Shown: in pieces, positions 14,101-25,588 of the stretch
How positions within the stretch are numbered: position 1 is the stretch's first letter
Layout of the letters: every line of letters begins with the position of its first letter
NCBI GenBank assembly: GCA_027382625.1
Contig: JAJKFJ010021574.1
Location: forward strand, 236,504 to 300,503
Origin: Tetmemena sp. SeJ-2015
Lineage: Eukaryota > Ciliophora > Spirotrichea > Sporadotrichida > Oxytrichidae
DNA: 64,000 nt
Direction of reading: 5' to 3'
Program-made: the position numbers and the translations under genes
Notes under the pieces: model-generated
Seen by the model: only the letters and a program-made list of their open reading frames with translations
The model's database searches: none
Told to the model about the DNA's origin: nothing

Positions 14101-15077
14101 GGACAGATTTAGAAAGGTTTAAGAGGAATTTTAGAGATAGCTGAGAGTGAGAATGGTAGTTAGAGGCATGATTTTTATGATCTCAGTTTCTTAGAATATT
14201 GCACGAACTAAGATATGCATATAATAAATGATCTTTTGTAATACTTTATTGTAAGTAATGCCCTTTGATAAGAGGTGTAGGCGGAATATGAGTAATTTAT
14301 CTGCGATTAATAGGGGAATATATAATGATAAAGATATTCTCGCACTCGCCCTTCGCACATCAGGAATCTAAGCGACAAGGTAGGTCACCCACCATCTTGC
14401 CTTTTTTGGCCCCTTTTTTACACTTAAACCATCTCACTCTCGCGCTTAATGCTTCTGCATGTGTTTGCACTTACATATCGAATGCGAGCTTAATCTTTGT
14501 GTCTAGGTTCGAGTAGTACACTTTGAAAAATCCATGAACGAATTCTTTGCATGTTAAAATTAATATTCGGAATTAAGACACTTTCATTGAGTATAGAGTA
14601 TAGTAATTAAAGATTCTTTGAGATCAATATAGCCATCTCCACTAAGATCAAGTACTGAGTAAAATCTCTCACCAATGATTCCCGGCAGTTGCGTGTACTA
14701 AAAATGCAGTCAGCAAAATCGAGATTATCCAGCGATGACTTGAACGGGGAGTCGCTCTCAAACTTAAATAGAGGAGTGAAGGGGAGTTCCCATTTCATAA
14801 GCGAAACTTACTGTATAAAACATTCTAATTATGTTTATCAATTTGATGTTGGCCTTACTGTAAGTATGGAGACTTTGTTGATTCCTTTTGTCTTTTGATC
14901 AGACTACTGGACGAGGTCCTTGTAGATGTCTTTGAAGTAGGGAATGGCTACGTTTTTCTTGAATTCCTCGTTTAGGGTGATCGAGTCGTCCACCAGCTCG
15001 ATCTTGCCCTAGAGATTAACGAGGCCTCCAAGTCCACCGAAGTTCCCTGCTGCTTAAGCGTTAGCTGAAGTTTCCAT
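11132..15077 (-). CDS. EF-hand / PH / Ser-Thr kinase, CDPK7-like
   Basis: ATG at 15077 (METSANAQAAGNFGGL), TGA at 11132-11134. N-terminal EF-hand region: LDLSGDGYIDLKES (about 14610-14655) and YDFDKDGFIKKEDV (about 13920-13970), with conserved partner segments EFVHGFFKVYYSNLD, LDRIQTQEEIHKLIE and NEEVSSEMFLS. A linker leads to a PH domain (EMIRKATETKLKKYWYCLLG, about 12345-12080). The kinase domain has the Gly loop LGKGKFGLV, VAVKIMSK, HRDLKPENIL, DFGLSK and APEV. EF-hands before a PH domain before the kinase is the order of apicomplexan CDPK7; in plant-type CDPKs the EF-hands follow the kinase. Joining the EF-hand half to the PH/kinase half needs removal of the 37-bp IES at 12841-12877, which restores frame exactly. 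Probably a calcium- and lipid-responsive kinase. Some upstream IES borders are not fixed. Confidence 0.85.
12841..12877 (-). other. 37-bp IES with TTGT pointer in the kinase gene
   Basis: ACAA (TTGT on the coding strand) stands at 12841-12844 and 12878-12881. Deleting 37 bp with one copy fuses ..SPKIMSKL to SPIQTMFRGTNLQ without a frame change. It carries no GT..AG borders. Confidence 0.75.
13068..13298 (-). other. GT..AG intron in the kinase gene
   Basis: On the coding strand it begins GTAAGTTGC and ends AATTTAG. Splicing joins ..EMFLS in phase to IMILLQSSLPCSENF. It may itself contain an IES. It shows that ordinary introns coexist with IESs here. Confidence 0.65.
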
Positions 15078-15414
15078 TTGATCTTTCTTTGTTTGTTTGC
15101 ACTAGAATGCCTAGTAACTTAATGAATGTATTAGTTAAATTAATATAAAAATCTCAAACTCCGCACTCTTTTAAGTGCGCCGATCTCACTCTCACTCATA
15201 ATCACATGTTCATAACAAGCCGCAAATATTATTCAAACTCTTTCTCTCTCGCATATCTTAATCATAGGGTGAATAAATGTGCTTAGATTTGTGATTGAAT
15301 GGCTAAATATTCGAATCATTTAAAGATATCTAGAGTTATTTGAACATTATATATTTACTCAAAGAGAAAAATTCAATTTCAAATTTTTATCAAATCACTT
15401 TACTTATTTTAGGT
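15078..15414. promoter_or_regulatory. Divergent intergenic region
   Basis: It separates the start codons of the minus-strand kinase gene and the plus-strand zinc-finger-like gene, so both upstream regions lie here. It is AT-rich. I see no motif I can name. Confidence 0.4.
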
Positions 15415-16574
15415 ATGAATTCTTTTAACACGAATGGTGGATAGACCACAACTTTAAACCTGAGCTCTCTTGTGGCAAATAATTTGCCTCTCTCTTCAGG
15501 TGGAGGCACTCAACCTTTTAACATGAATCCACATGAGTTCACAGAGAGCGATCCTTTCTAGAATCACCTTGATCAGTAACTTACACTCCTAGAGGGAAAC
15601 AAAGAAGAGAGACACAAACTTCAAGAGCTCCCAAGGCTGAGTTTTTCGCAGATCCAAACCCCAAAACTGACTTATAAAACCTCAACAGATATGTAGGAAA
15701 GCATCGTGTTGAGTTTGAGAAGGATTTTGAACAGCAATAGAAGGAGAAAAAGTTTGGAGAGCGCATAGAAATGCACACTGAAGAGTATCGTGAATATATT
15801 GAGCAACTTCTTCAGAATAACGCAGCAGAGGCGCTTAAGAGAACTCACCTATGTGTGACTTGCTGGTAGTATCAGGGCTTAGGATAGAAGTATTCTCATG
15901 CTAGGTTAGGCCACATGACTATGTTTTGCTATGAGTTGAGGACAGAGGAGTAGTTCCTTGAATACGCAAAAACTCAGGAAAAGATAATCACAGAGGCAGA
16001 TGGAAAGCAATTCATAGAGCCTATTAAGGCTTACCAGAGGAAGACTCCGAACATGATTTCTGACTCATTTCAATCCCTGAGTAACAGCAATACTGGCTTC
16101 GTTCCCTTAATGGCTTCAAACACTGTTTACCTGGATGAGCTGCGTAAGGTTATGGCTGAGAAATTTGCGATAGACTAAGATGTTTTAATTAGGGAGCAAG
16201 CGATGCGTAACAAGGAAGAGTTCTTACTTAAAAAGAAGCAGACTAACGTGGTTGATGAGGTCATGCTAGGCATTATCAGAGCAGAGAAGTGCATGAATGC
16301 CATCAAACTCAGAGTCAAAGACTACTTTGGAAAAGTTATCACTGAGAAGGAGTAGGAGCACCACTATTATCAGGCTAACCCTTAGGTGCTGCTGCAGATG
16401 AGCGCTTAGTAAAAGTAGATGTAATAACAGCAGCAATAATAGTCGCTCGCTGACTATGAAAAAATTGTAAACGAGAATAATAAAGAAAGATAGAAGCAAT
16501 AAATTATAAGAGAGAGGAGAGCCAAGGCAAGGGAGGAGGAATTTGAAAATGAGGATTTACTTTTCAAAAGTTGA
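15415..16574 (+). CDS. Zinc-finger-like coiled-coil protein A
   Basis: ATG 15415 (MNSFNTNGGQTTTLNLSS), TGA 16572-16574. A 17-bp IES at 15591-15607 must be removed to keep frame; after that the frame is open to the stop. Visible motif: C-V-T-C-W-x11-H-x4-H at about 15857-15920, a possible zinc site. The C-terminal part is strongly charged and Gln-rich (about 16330-16570), likely coiled coil. The next gene downstream has the same C-x2-C-W...H-x4-H motif in a similar position, so the two are tandem relatives. Function not recognised. Confidence 0.7.
15591..15607 (+). other. 17-bp IES with AGAG pointer
   Basis: AGAG stands at 15591-15594 and 15608-15611. Deleting 17 bp changes ..LTLL-E into ..LTLLETQTSRAPKAEF, switching to the frame that is open downstream. 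Confidence 0.6.
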
Positions 16575-16706
16575 AGATAAAGTTTTGCTTATTTATTATC
16601 CAACATTTTAATATTCAAAATTATCTAAATATAAGTCAACTTTAATTCAAGTAATTTTACTTCTAAATTAAATTCTTAAATAATTTTATCTTATTGGAGC
16701 ATCAAA

Positions 16707-18118
16707 ATGAAAAAGTAGCGCAATAACTCTGGAGTAGAGAGAGTAAGAAAGTCTCCCTCAGATAGAAAACCTCGCATTAGAAACAAACCTATGGTGCCAG
16801 AAGATATCCATGAGGTAAACTAAAACATGACTATGGGCTTAGGAGATCTGGATGAAGAAGATACACAATATGAGATGATGCACTTCGGAAACAAGGAAAT
16901 AGATGAAGCAGATGACATCATTGAGTTCATGGAAGAAGTGGAGAATTATGGTCCAGATGGAATACCAATGAGCAACAGTGCTAACAATTAGAATGAGCTC
17001 CTAAGAAATCGGAAGCACTCAGCTATGGATGACTCTGAAGATGCAAATGCCTAAATAAGACACTATAGCTATCAGGATTTAGATAAGAATCCAATTGATA
17101 AGGCCAATGCACTCAAGAAGAAATTCTAGAAAAAGAAGTAGAATAATCAGCTTGAGAAAATACTTGAACGCTCTGCCTAGAGTAAGCAAGAGATTCTCTA
17201 AGTCTCTATGGACTCTTAGCAGTATAAGGATTTTATAGCTATGATTGAGGAGGCAGACTAGCAAACCAAGCCAAGATTTCCAGTCTGTCTCACTTGTTGG
17301 AAGTTCGTGACCGAGTACTAAAAAAGTGCTCACATGAATAACGGTCATTAATGTTTAGGCAAGATGGAAGTAAAGACGGAGCAGCGCTTTATTTAGCTTG
17401 CTAAGGACTGGAGTAAGTACTCTTGGGATGGAATTATTCAGCTGTTCTCTCCTAAGACAAATGAGGGCTAAAGAGAATAAGAGGAGGGACCTGCTTTCAT
17501 AATTTCTTAAAGAAATTAAGTGGCAACTGCAACTGAGCAGCCACCTGCTCATCAACATAGTTTGAGGCATGTGAGTCACAAATCAGCACCTTTCTTAGCT
17601 GCTCCTCTTAGTCCTTATAACTAAATTCCAAAGTCATCTGGTATTGGAGGTGAGAACTGTGGTAAAGATATTTTCAGTGGCGCTTCAATGTCAAAAAGTA
17701 CTAAGTGGTCCCTTAGACAGTTTAAATAACATTTAGAAGTCTTAGAGTAGCTTTAGATAGGACATGCTTTCCTTTGGTAGATTGTCATTAGGCTTTTAAG
17801 AACGAGAGCAGGGAAAAGTTGTGCTATATTATTTAGAAATTTAAAGAGCAGATTGCAATTGTGGAGCAACAAGAATGGGAGATTCAAAGGAAGCTTAGAA
17901 TGCTTATGGACGATGGAGACAAAAATTCAAACTCATAGTCTAAAGAATAGTAAAGTGAGTAAGAGAAATGCTAATAGAGAGAAAGCGATATAGCTGTGGA
18001 AGAAAAGGAAGTTCCTTCCTAGCTTGGATTCATAAACCAAACTATATATGAGAATCCATTACAAGCATTTTAGGAATTTAATTATCCTACTCATAATCCT
18101 CATCTTGTAGGCTTTTGA
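16707..18118 (+). CDS. Zinc-finger-like coiled-coil protein B
   Basis: ATG 16707 (MKKQRNNSGVERVRKSPSD), TGA 18116-18118 (..NPHLVGF). An acidic segment (LGDLDEEDTQYEMM) is followed by a basic, Gln-rich coiled-coil-like segment (KKKFQKKKQNNQLEKIL). Then comes the possible zinc motif C-L-T-C-W-x10-H-x4-H (about 17287-17348). A second Cys/His cluster (CFPLVDCHQAFKNE, about 17764-17805) is reached only after a frame change near 17750, probably a tiny IES. Sits 132 bp after its relative at 15415-16574. Function unknown. Confidence 0.7.
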
Positions 18119-18208
18119 AAGTTTTAAATTTGTACTTAAAAATTAATTTTAAAATCTTGAGATTAGATTGAAGGAGTAATTGGATTTTGTATTTAATAAA
18201 TTAAATTT

Positions 18209-21200
18209 ATGACATCTTCTGATAATAAGTTACTCATCAAATAAGAGATTAGTTAGAGTGTTACAGCTTCATCTGAAAGTGGTCAAAAGATAACTTAAAA
18301 CAGTAGAAGTGATCGCAGCTAGGGATAATCGTCCACTGAGAAATCTTTCTCCTCAAAGTCTACTCCAATTTCAGAGAAGGAACCTAAGACTTTTATCAAG
18401 AAAAAGGAAGGTTCATTACAAGATAACAATCCTTATACGAGGCTAATAAAAAGTAAGCCAGTAATATATTGATGAAATTCATCCCATTACAATTCCTAAT
18501 TTCTATAAATGCGAGCGTTTACTTAGTTTAGATAATAGAAGAAATATCAAGTCAACTACTCGCTTGAGCAACATAGATGTGCACTTTCCTTTTGCAAATC
18601 CATATCCTTGCCAGCTTGATATGATGAGGGCTGTAGTTGACTCAATAATGAAGAAATAAAATGCATTGATTGAATCTCCAACAGGTACAGGAAAGACTTT
18701 GAGTATCTTATGCGGCTCTATTGCTGCCCTTTAACATCTTAGACTCTAACATAGACGAGAGATTAAAGAATGAAAAATTTAAAAGCTGAGAATGTAGAAA
18801 GGCTAAATAAAGCTTTCTGATAGTGAAGATGAGAAAGATACTGCCAAGGGCAATTTCTTAGATGACTCTGAAGTCGATATGCCTTAAACTATCATCTACT
18901 GCACGAGGACACACTCCTAGATCAATCAAATTTTCGAGGAAATCAAATGCAAGCTACCTTATATCCTGAGAGTGAGCCCTTTTGCTTCTCGAAAGCAATC
19001 CTGCATCTTTGAAAATCTACCAGAGCAATTTCCTGGCAATGCACTTAATTTATCTTGCAAGTTGCTGAGGAAACTCAACTAAATACAGTAGAAGATGAAT
19101 AAAAGCGCAACACTAAAAATTACGAATATCAAGACAGATATAGTATCTAAGCAAACTAGAGAGATTGAAAACTGTGCGGAATAAGTCTCAGTCATCAAAT
19201 CAGGGTGTCCTTTTTACTATGGCTATTATTCTCAAAATTAATGATTATAAGAGAAGCAATTATCATGATTTAATTTAGAATAGTTCAATGAATAAACTTC
19301 TGGAAGCAGTGGAGGGAGTCATAAGAACTTTGGAGAGCTCTCCTCGAATAACTAAACCTCCAAGATTGACAAATCTCTAAATATAGTGGCTTAGAAGATT
19401 CCCTGGGATCAAGCACTTTCTGTAAATGACTTTAACAAGATAGGAATGATCCATAATAGCTGCCCTTATTACTTGATGAGATCTAGAATTTCAAACTGTG
19501 ATCTAGCTATCATCCCATACAACTACCTTATTGATAAAAATCTGAGAGACCAGGTTAAGTTACCCTTAAAGAACAGTGTTATAATTTTCGATGAGGGGCA
19601 CAACATCGACTCTTTCTGTGAGGAGCTCTACACTTTTGAACTCTCCATAAATGATCTCTTCAATGCCTATCATTAGATTAAGTAGATCTGGCTCGATCTA
19701 TTAATTTTTTAATCTGCATTTTATGTTTACATTTATTAAATCTATAGGCAGAGGAGCAGTTATTGACTGATTACTAGCGCTATCAGCTAAAAGGGTAGAG
19801 ACTTGACACTAAGTCCTTGGAAATATTCGTGCTCAAAATCATAGATGTGCTAGAGTCTTACAACCTAGATAGGCCTGAGAATAAAGTAACGGTGCCTTAA
19901 ATACCTGAAGGCTTGAACATATATCGCCTCCCTGAACTCTTTTAGATGTTTGCCATGGTCTTTGGAAAGCTAATGGATGAAAAAGACACCATAGTTGAAA
20001 GAATGAGAGATCGAAACCTCATCAAACCACCTAAGTTTGATGCTTAGGGCAAGTAAATTCCGCAAAGTCCAGAGAAAACACCAGCACCTTCCTCAACTCA
20101 AGAACTCACATTCACTTAAAAGCTAGATATGTTCATAACTATTCTGGAAACTTGCATCGTTGAATGTGGTGAGAAAGCGAGCTGCCTTAATAAACTCTAT
20201 GACTGTCTTCTCAAGATCAAAACTTCTCACGATCACTATTAGTCATCTAAATTGCGAAACAACGACAAGCAAAATAATAATAGAGTCAGCAAAGATCAGA
20301 GAAGTGGATACTTTGATTTCTATGTGTGCATCTTTGAAGAGTCTAATCACAAAGGATTTGCAGCTACTAAAAGAAAAATGGCTCTCTGGTGTTTCAACCC
20401 CAGTTTTGCTTTTAAGAGTCTCCTAGCTGAGCAGCCAAGGAACGTTATATTCACTAGTGGTACTTTAGCTCCTCTTTCTACTTTTTCTTCAGAATTAGAG
20501 ACCCCATTTGAAATCAGACTGGAGAATGATCATGTAATCAACAAAGAGTAATAGGTCTTTGTATCTATCCTCACTCATGATATCGACTCTAATTAGATCT
20601 AGTTCTCCTTTGAGAAGAGAGATGACCTGCAATTCTATCTATTGTTTGCTCGCACTTTAGCTAGGATCTTCTAAAAGATAAATCAAGGTGGAATTCTCGT
20701 ATTTCTACCCTCATATACAGTCTTAAAGAAGGTGCATAAAGTGTGGAGATAGAATAAACTGTATTAGGAACTCTTCAAGGATAGAGAAGTTTTCATCGAG
20801 CCCCAGGATTAGCAAAAGAATGGGAAACTTTTTGAGGACTACAAAAGATCGATCAAGGAAAGAGGAAAAGCAGTTTTCATTGCAGTGTGTAGAGGAAAGC
20901 TATCTGAAGGTATAGACTTTACAGATGAAGTTGCAAGGTGTGTGATAATGGCTGGGATTCCCTACCCTTAAATCTACGATCCAAAAGTCATAACGAAGAA
21001 GGATTACTTAGACAGGAAATATGATTCAAAGAAATCTGTGATGAATGGCAAAATGTGGTATAAGCTCTAAGCTTGCAGAGCAGTTAATTAAGCTATTGGA
21101 AGAGTCATCAGACATGTGAACGACTTTGGAGCGATAGTTCTACTTGATGAGAGATACGTCTCTCACAATATAGAGATCTCAAAATGGCTTAATGCTCGCA

Positions 21201-22431
21201 CAAAGGTCTATTCCCAGTTCACTGACTTTGAAATTGATCTAGAGAACTTCTTTATATCCAACGGATGTGAAAATAGTGCCACAAACGCATCAAGCACTGG
21301 TCTGAAGAAAAGGCAGAGAAAGTAAGTGCAGAAAGTTAAAGGCTCTACATCTGGAACAGAGGCAAACTCTTCAATTACCTTGCAATATGAATTTGAGGTT
21401 ACTAACGACTCTTGACTTTTGAATTTCTAGTAAGAGAGTGGGAACTAGAACAAGCTTTCCTACTTTGCCAACAAGATAAAGAATGAGTTAGCAGAAGGAG
21501 AAGATTAAGTAACACTTTGTAGATAACCAAATACCATTGACTCTACCTCACTTAATCCTAGCAGTATTTCTTAAAATTAGTAATCCACTAGTTTATTTCA
21601 GCAATAGACAAGTCTGATGGGCAACTCTTTTAATGCAAATAAAGGGTTGAGGTTAAAATAAGAAGGTGGGCGACTATACAGAGAAGATTTTGATCAAGGA
21701 GACTTTTTTGCAGAAAGCTTGAATTTTTCAGGCTCAAACTTTACAGAAACTGTGAAGACTAATTTGCAGATAGTGAAGAAGGAAGAAGAAAAGCCTGAAA
21801 CTGGTCCACCCAAGATTAAACAATAGGCGGCTGAGCAAGAAGATGAAAAGAAAACTCTTAAGTTTAAATTAAAACGTAGAATTAGTTTAATTTGTTAAGT
21901 TTGGGTAGCTGCAACAACCTTGTATATACGCAAATAACTAGATGACGCTCGACCATATTGTAAAAGTAAAGCCTCCATCCTCAATAAAGACCCAATCTAA
22001 CGTTAAAAACGAGGGTGGAGAATCTGAAAGCAATTTCAAAAGTGCATCAAAGGCTTAAAATTAAAGCACCACTTCTCCAGTTAGGAAAATAATACTGGAT
22101 GATGGACTATCAAAGTTCAAGTATGATAAGTATCAACGCAGCACTTACAATAGGAGACCTTTGAAACTATAATAGGAACTAGGGAGACCACTCTTACACT
22201 TCAGATGTTTATGGCTCAAAGATAAGCGAGCCTGAACTGCCCTCTTTAACGAGAGATGAATAAAATAGATAGAGAAGGGATGCTTTTGATTAGTATTTCC
22301 AGCCACCTAATGATTAAGACTATAATGAAAATAACCACTCCTCATCTAATCAACACTAGAGTAGAGGGAATTTCTCATAATACAAAAACTAAAGAAATGG
22401 AGGAGGGAGAGAGTTTGACATGTACTTTTGA
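18209..22431 (+). CDS. RTEL1-like XPD/RAD3-family DNA helicase
   Basis: ATG 18209; the last TGA in the joined frame is 22429-22431. Superfamily 2 Fe-S helicase motifs in order: [16 protein letters not shown], motif [10 protein letters not shown] (about 18677), cysteine segments GCPFYYGYY and NSCPYYLMR for a 4Fe-4S cluster, IIPYNYLID, motif II FDEGHN (about 19590), [40 protein letters not shown], and motif [27 protein letters not shown]...PYNYLID and [13 protein letters not shown] are closer to RTEL1 than to FANCJ or XPD. The role is inferred: unwinding D-loops, G-quadruplexes or telomere T-loops in the nucleus. A 44-bp IES (19696-19739) and a break near 18461-18495 interrupt it. The stretch after about 21430 is low complexity, has an in-frame TGA at about 21415 and may include a separate small gene (21942-22431). 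Confidence 0.85.
19696..19739 (+). other. 44-bp IES with ATCTAT pointer
   Basis: ATCTAT occurs at 19696-19701 and 19740-19745 around a very AT-rich stretch. Removing 44 bp joins QIWLDL to [14 protein letters not shown] in frame within the helicase. Confidence 0.75.
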
Positions 22432-22738
22432 CATTAATTAATTAAAGAATCCTTATTAAACTTTTCCATATCTTCTTAATTAACTTCCTTTCTACTAATC
22501 TTCATAATAACTTTAGACCAAGTTTAAATAATTATTATTTGTGGATTTTATACCGCTTTCAGTGTCTCCTCCATTTAAAGTGGGAAAGGGTTGGTTTAGA
22601 TATTCAAATGTGCGTTCCAAAAGTTTGAAAGGAGCTTTAAACTTTGAGAGGCATAATTATTATTCATAATAATTAATTAATTTTAAGCAACAGGCAACCA
22701 GCCCTACAACACAACAAAACTTATCACTACTTGAACAA
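22432..22738. other. AT-rich spacer
   Basis: It contains short homopolymer runs and TTAATTAAT-type sequence. I see no gene and no repeat long enough to report. Confidence 0.4.
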
Positions 22739-24613
22739 ATGGCACCATAGAAAGTTAAGAAAGCAGCAGCACCTGCTACTAACATCAAGAAGAAGGTTAC
22801 AAAGAAGGACAATGAACACGATGCAGGCGAAGAGAGTGAGCAAGAAGAGAACTCGGCCAATGCTCCTTCAGTAGGAGATATTAAGAAGCAAGCCAAAGGA
22901 GGCGCAGTCAAAGGAAAGACCAAGGCTGAGGAGAAGAGCCAAGTTAAGGATGCTAAGGCCAATAAACAGAATCCTAAGAAAGCAACCAAGAATGCAAAGG
23001 AAGAAGAGGAAGATGAAGAGTCGGACAACGCAGTCGATGAGAAACCCAAAGCTGGAAAGAAAGTAGCTACACAAGCCAAGAAGCAGACTAAGCCAAATGA
23101 CAGTGAAGCTGACAGTCAAGCGTCCAGTCAGGACTCTACCACTCACAAAGCCGGTGAAGAGCCCGCCAAGCAAGAAACTAAGTCCAATGCTGCAGCCAAG
23201 AAGCAATCTGCTACTAAGTCTTCAAAGCCTCCTGCTAAGGAAGCATCCGCTAAGAAGGCTACAAAAGTTGCGGAAAATGAACCTGCAGTTGCTCCCACCA
23301 AGAAACCTGCTTCAGCAGATAAGGCCAATGCAGTAGGCAAATCAAAGAAGACCTAGGAATCAGTTCAATAAGAAGCAGCTAAGGGCAAAGCTAAGGGTAA
23401 GGCAACTAGTACTTCCACATCTAAAGCACCTGCCAAAAAGAAGAAGGATTAAGAGGACGAGCATGATGCAGATGATAATTCAGACGAGAATGAGGATGAA
23501 GAGGAGGAGGCAGACGCCAAACTAAAAAAGAAGGCTGCTAAGTAGAAGTCAGATGACGAAGACAGCGTGAACAGGCGGTCCATTAGGATCAAGGATGCTG
23601 AGAATAAGAAGCAGCAACAATAGAAGTAAGAGGAGTCAAAGCAAGTTTCAAAGAAGAAGCCTGCCGGAAAGAAGGGCAAGAAGAATTCTGACGAAGAAGA
23701 GAACTCAGAAGAGTCAGAAAGTGATGGAGAGGAGAGCGAGGAAAAAGATACCAAAGCCACTAAGAAAAATGCAAAGGCCAAGGCTGCTCCTAAGGCAAAA
23801 GAGCCTGCAGGCAAAAAGAAAGCAGCAGCTAAGAACAAGGAAGAAGATAATGAGGAGGAAGATTAGAAGAGTGAAGATGATGAGGAGTAGAAGGAGGAGA
23901 GTGAGTCTGATGCTGAAGAGGAGGAGGGCTCAGACGCAGAGGAAGATCTCTAAAAGAAGAAGAAGCCCATTGCAAAGAAGGGAAGTCAGGGAAAGAAACC
24001 TGCTTCTGCCAATAAGAAAGCGAAGGCTGTTGCAAAGAAGGATAAATCTGCTGATGAAAAGGAGGAGCAGGAAGCTGATAAGGCAGTATTAGGAAAGAGA
24101 AAGCAACCTGAAAAAGTTTGCACTCCTAAGAATAATAAGCAAAAGAAGGGACCCAAGAAGAATGACAATAAGGAGAGTGAGGAGAAAGTGAAGTCTTCAG
24201 GCACAGGGGAGCAAGATGAAGAGAAGATTGAAAAATCAGAGGACAGCAAAGTTCCAGCAAGTGATGAAAACGAAGAGAAGAATGCCCCAGCAGAAAAAGA
24301 AGATCAAGAGATGAAAGATGATACTGCAGCTGCTGTCTTACCAGAATAAGATGCTGAAAAATCTCAGACAGAGTAAAAGGAATAAGTTGCTGAAAGAAAT
24401 GCAAGTTAGCCACAATAAGAGGAGGCTAATGCGAATGCTGACGCTGAATAGAAAGAGCCGACATAAGCTGAAGATCATGACATGGAAGACTCAAAGAATC
24501 AAGATGCTAAGGAGTCTCATCAAGAGGAAGGAGCTGCCACAGAGGGCGAAGACAAGAAGGCAAAATCTGCAAATAAGAAGTAAGCTGGTAACAAAAGAGC
24601 CAAGGCAAAGTGA
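22739..24613 (+). CDS. Lys/Glu/Ala-rich nuclear-type protein, uninterrupted
   Basis: One continuous 624-codon frame from ATG 22739 (MAPQKVKKAAAPATNIKK) to TGA 24611-24613. TAA/TAG are read as Gln about 20 times. Composition is dominated by Lys, Glu, Ala, Ser and Asp. Basic AKKAT/KKPA-type stretches like histone H1 tails or Nopp140/nucleolin alternate with acidic blocks (EEEEDEESDN, EDDEEQKEESESDAEEEE). It has no globular domain, membrane segment or Cys pattern. A chromatin or nucleolar role is an inference from composition alone. Unusually for this window, I find no IES or intron in almost 1.9 kb. Confidence 0.8.
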
Positions 24614-25005
24614 TCATTATAAATTTCAATTATATTAGTTGCTAATCTTTAAATGATTCATTTTAACTTTATCCTTTAAATAAAGGGACTATTTTTTCGA
24701 TTAGAAATATTTTTAAATAAATGTTGATCACTTCTGTTGCTTTGTTTGATTGAATGAGCCAGTGGCAAGTTAAAACAATGAAGCAGTAAAAGTGATGAGA
24801 GGAGATAAGCCCATTCACAACTAGAATGACTTAGAGACGAGACCAAGTTCTGTAAACCTATGGAATTTAGTTAATAAGTTGATTAACTTAAATCAATACT
24901 GAAATTACACAGCATGATATCGCACTTTTAGAAATGAGAATTCATGTAAATAATTTAAAGAATGAGATGGTTAAGGTTGTTTATGATTAATTATGGTTGT
25001 GTGAC
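24614..25005. other. Spacer, possibly holding the 3' exon of the CX9C gene
   Basis: The minus-strand gene to the right runs into GTAAGTCACA after ..REKK, so a short last exon may lie here. I could not fix it. Confidence 0.35.
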
Positions 25006-25361
25006 TTACTTCTTCTCTCTACAGTAGTTCCAGTGGTCGTGATAGTAGCCGCAGTGATCCTTATCGACATGTCTCCATTTGAAGACGCTGTGAGTGTTGT
25101 GCTGCACGAGTATGCATTTCTTGAACTCAGCGTAGAGGTCCACACATCCATCACGCTTGTCTGGAGCGATTAAAAGTGCGTCCAACTCCTCTCGAGAGTG
25201 CTGCTTTGGCTTGAACACGTCATCCGGAACTAGCAACAAGGTAAATAATCATCATCATATTCAAGTTGCACCCAGGTCCTGGTTTAAGAGAAAATATTTA
25301 CGACTTTGTGAGAATAAAGAGTGGTTTACTTACTGTGCGAGACATTATAGTAGAATGCCAT
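25006..25361 (-). CDS. Twin CX9C protein, NDUFB7-like complex I subunit
   Basis: Exon 1 starts at ATG 25361 (MAFYYNVSH). A 104-bp GT..AG intron (25230-25333) is followed by IPDDVFKPKQHSREELD. The core has two C-x9-C pairs, CVDLYAEFKKC and CGYYHDHWNYC, separated by a helical linker, then REKK. This is the CHCH fold imported into the mitochondrial intermembrane space by Mia40. Spacing and the D-W/Y-C-x-x-R end resemble complex I subunit NDUFB7. About 90 residues are visible. The 3' end may continue beyond a GTAAGT splice site just left of 25023. CHCH is firm; the NDUFB7 identity is probable. Confidence 0.7.
25230..25333 (-). other. GT..AG intron in the CX9C gene
   Basis: Begins GTAAGTAAACC and ends TTGCTAG on the coding strand. 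Splicing gives NVSH-IPDDVF in phase. Confidence 0.65.
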
Positions 25362-25588
25362 TATGGATTATGCTGCTAAATTAATAATTATAATTTGCTT
25401 CTTTTTCTTCATTGCTAATCTCCTCAACTCAAATTGAATCACATAGTTATAATAATAAAAAGATACATCGCTATATTATAGTAAGATATTTATGGCTATT
25501 CTAAGTGCTGCTTTATTTAAAGGGGGAAACTGGTTATATTTTAATAATCAAATCTTTTAAATTAATGAAAAGGTAACTCACCTTTGCA

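Noticed and set aside
22660..24413. Several long minus-strand frames rich in Ser/Phe/Leu opposite the Lys/Glu-rich gene
   Set aside because: They mirror GAA/AAG/GAG-rich codons of the plus strand and have no homology-like motifs.
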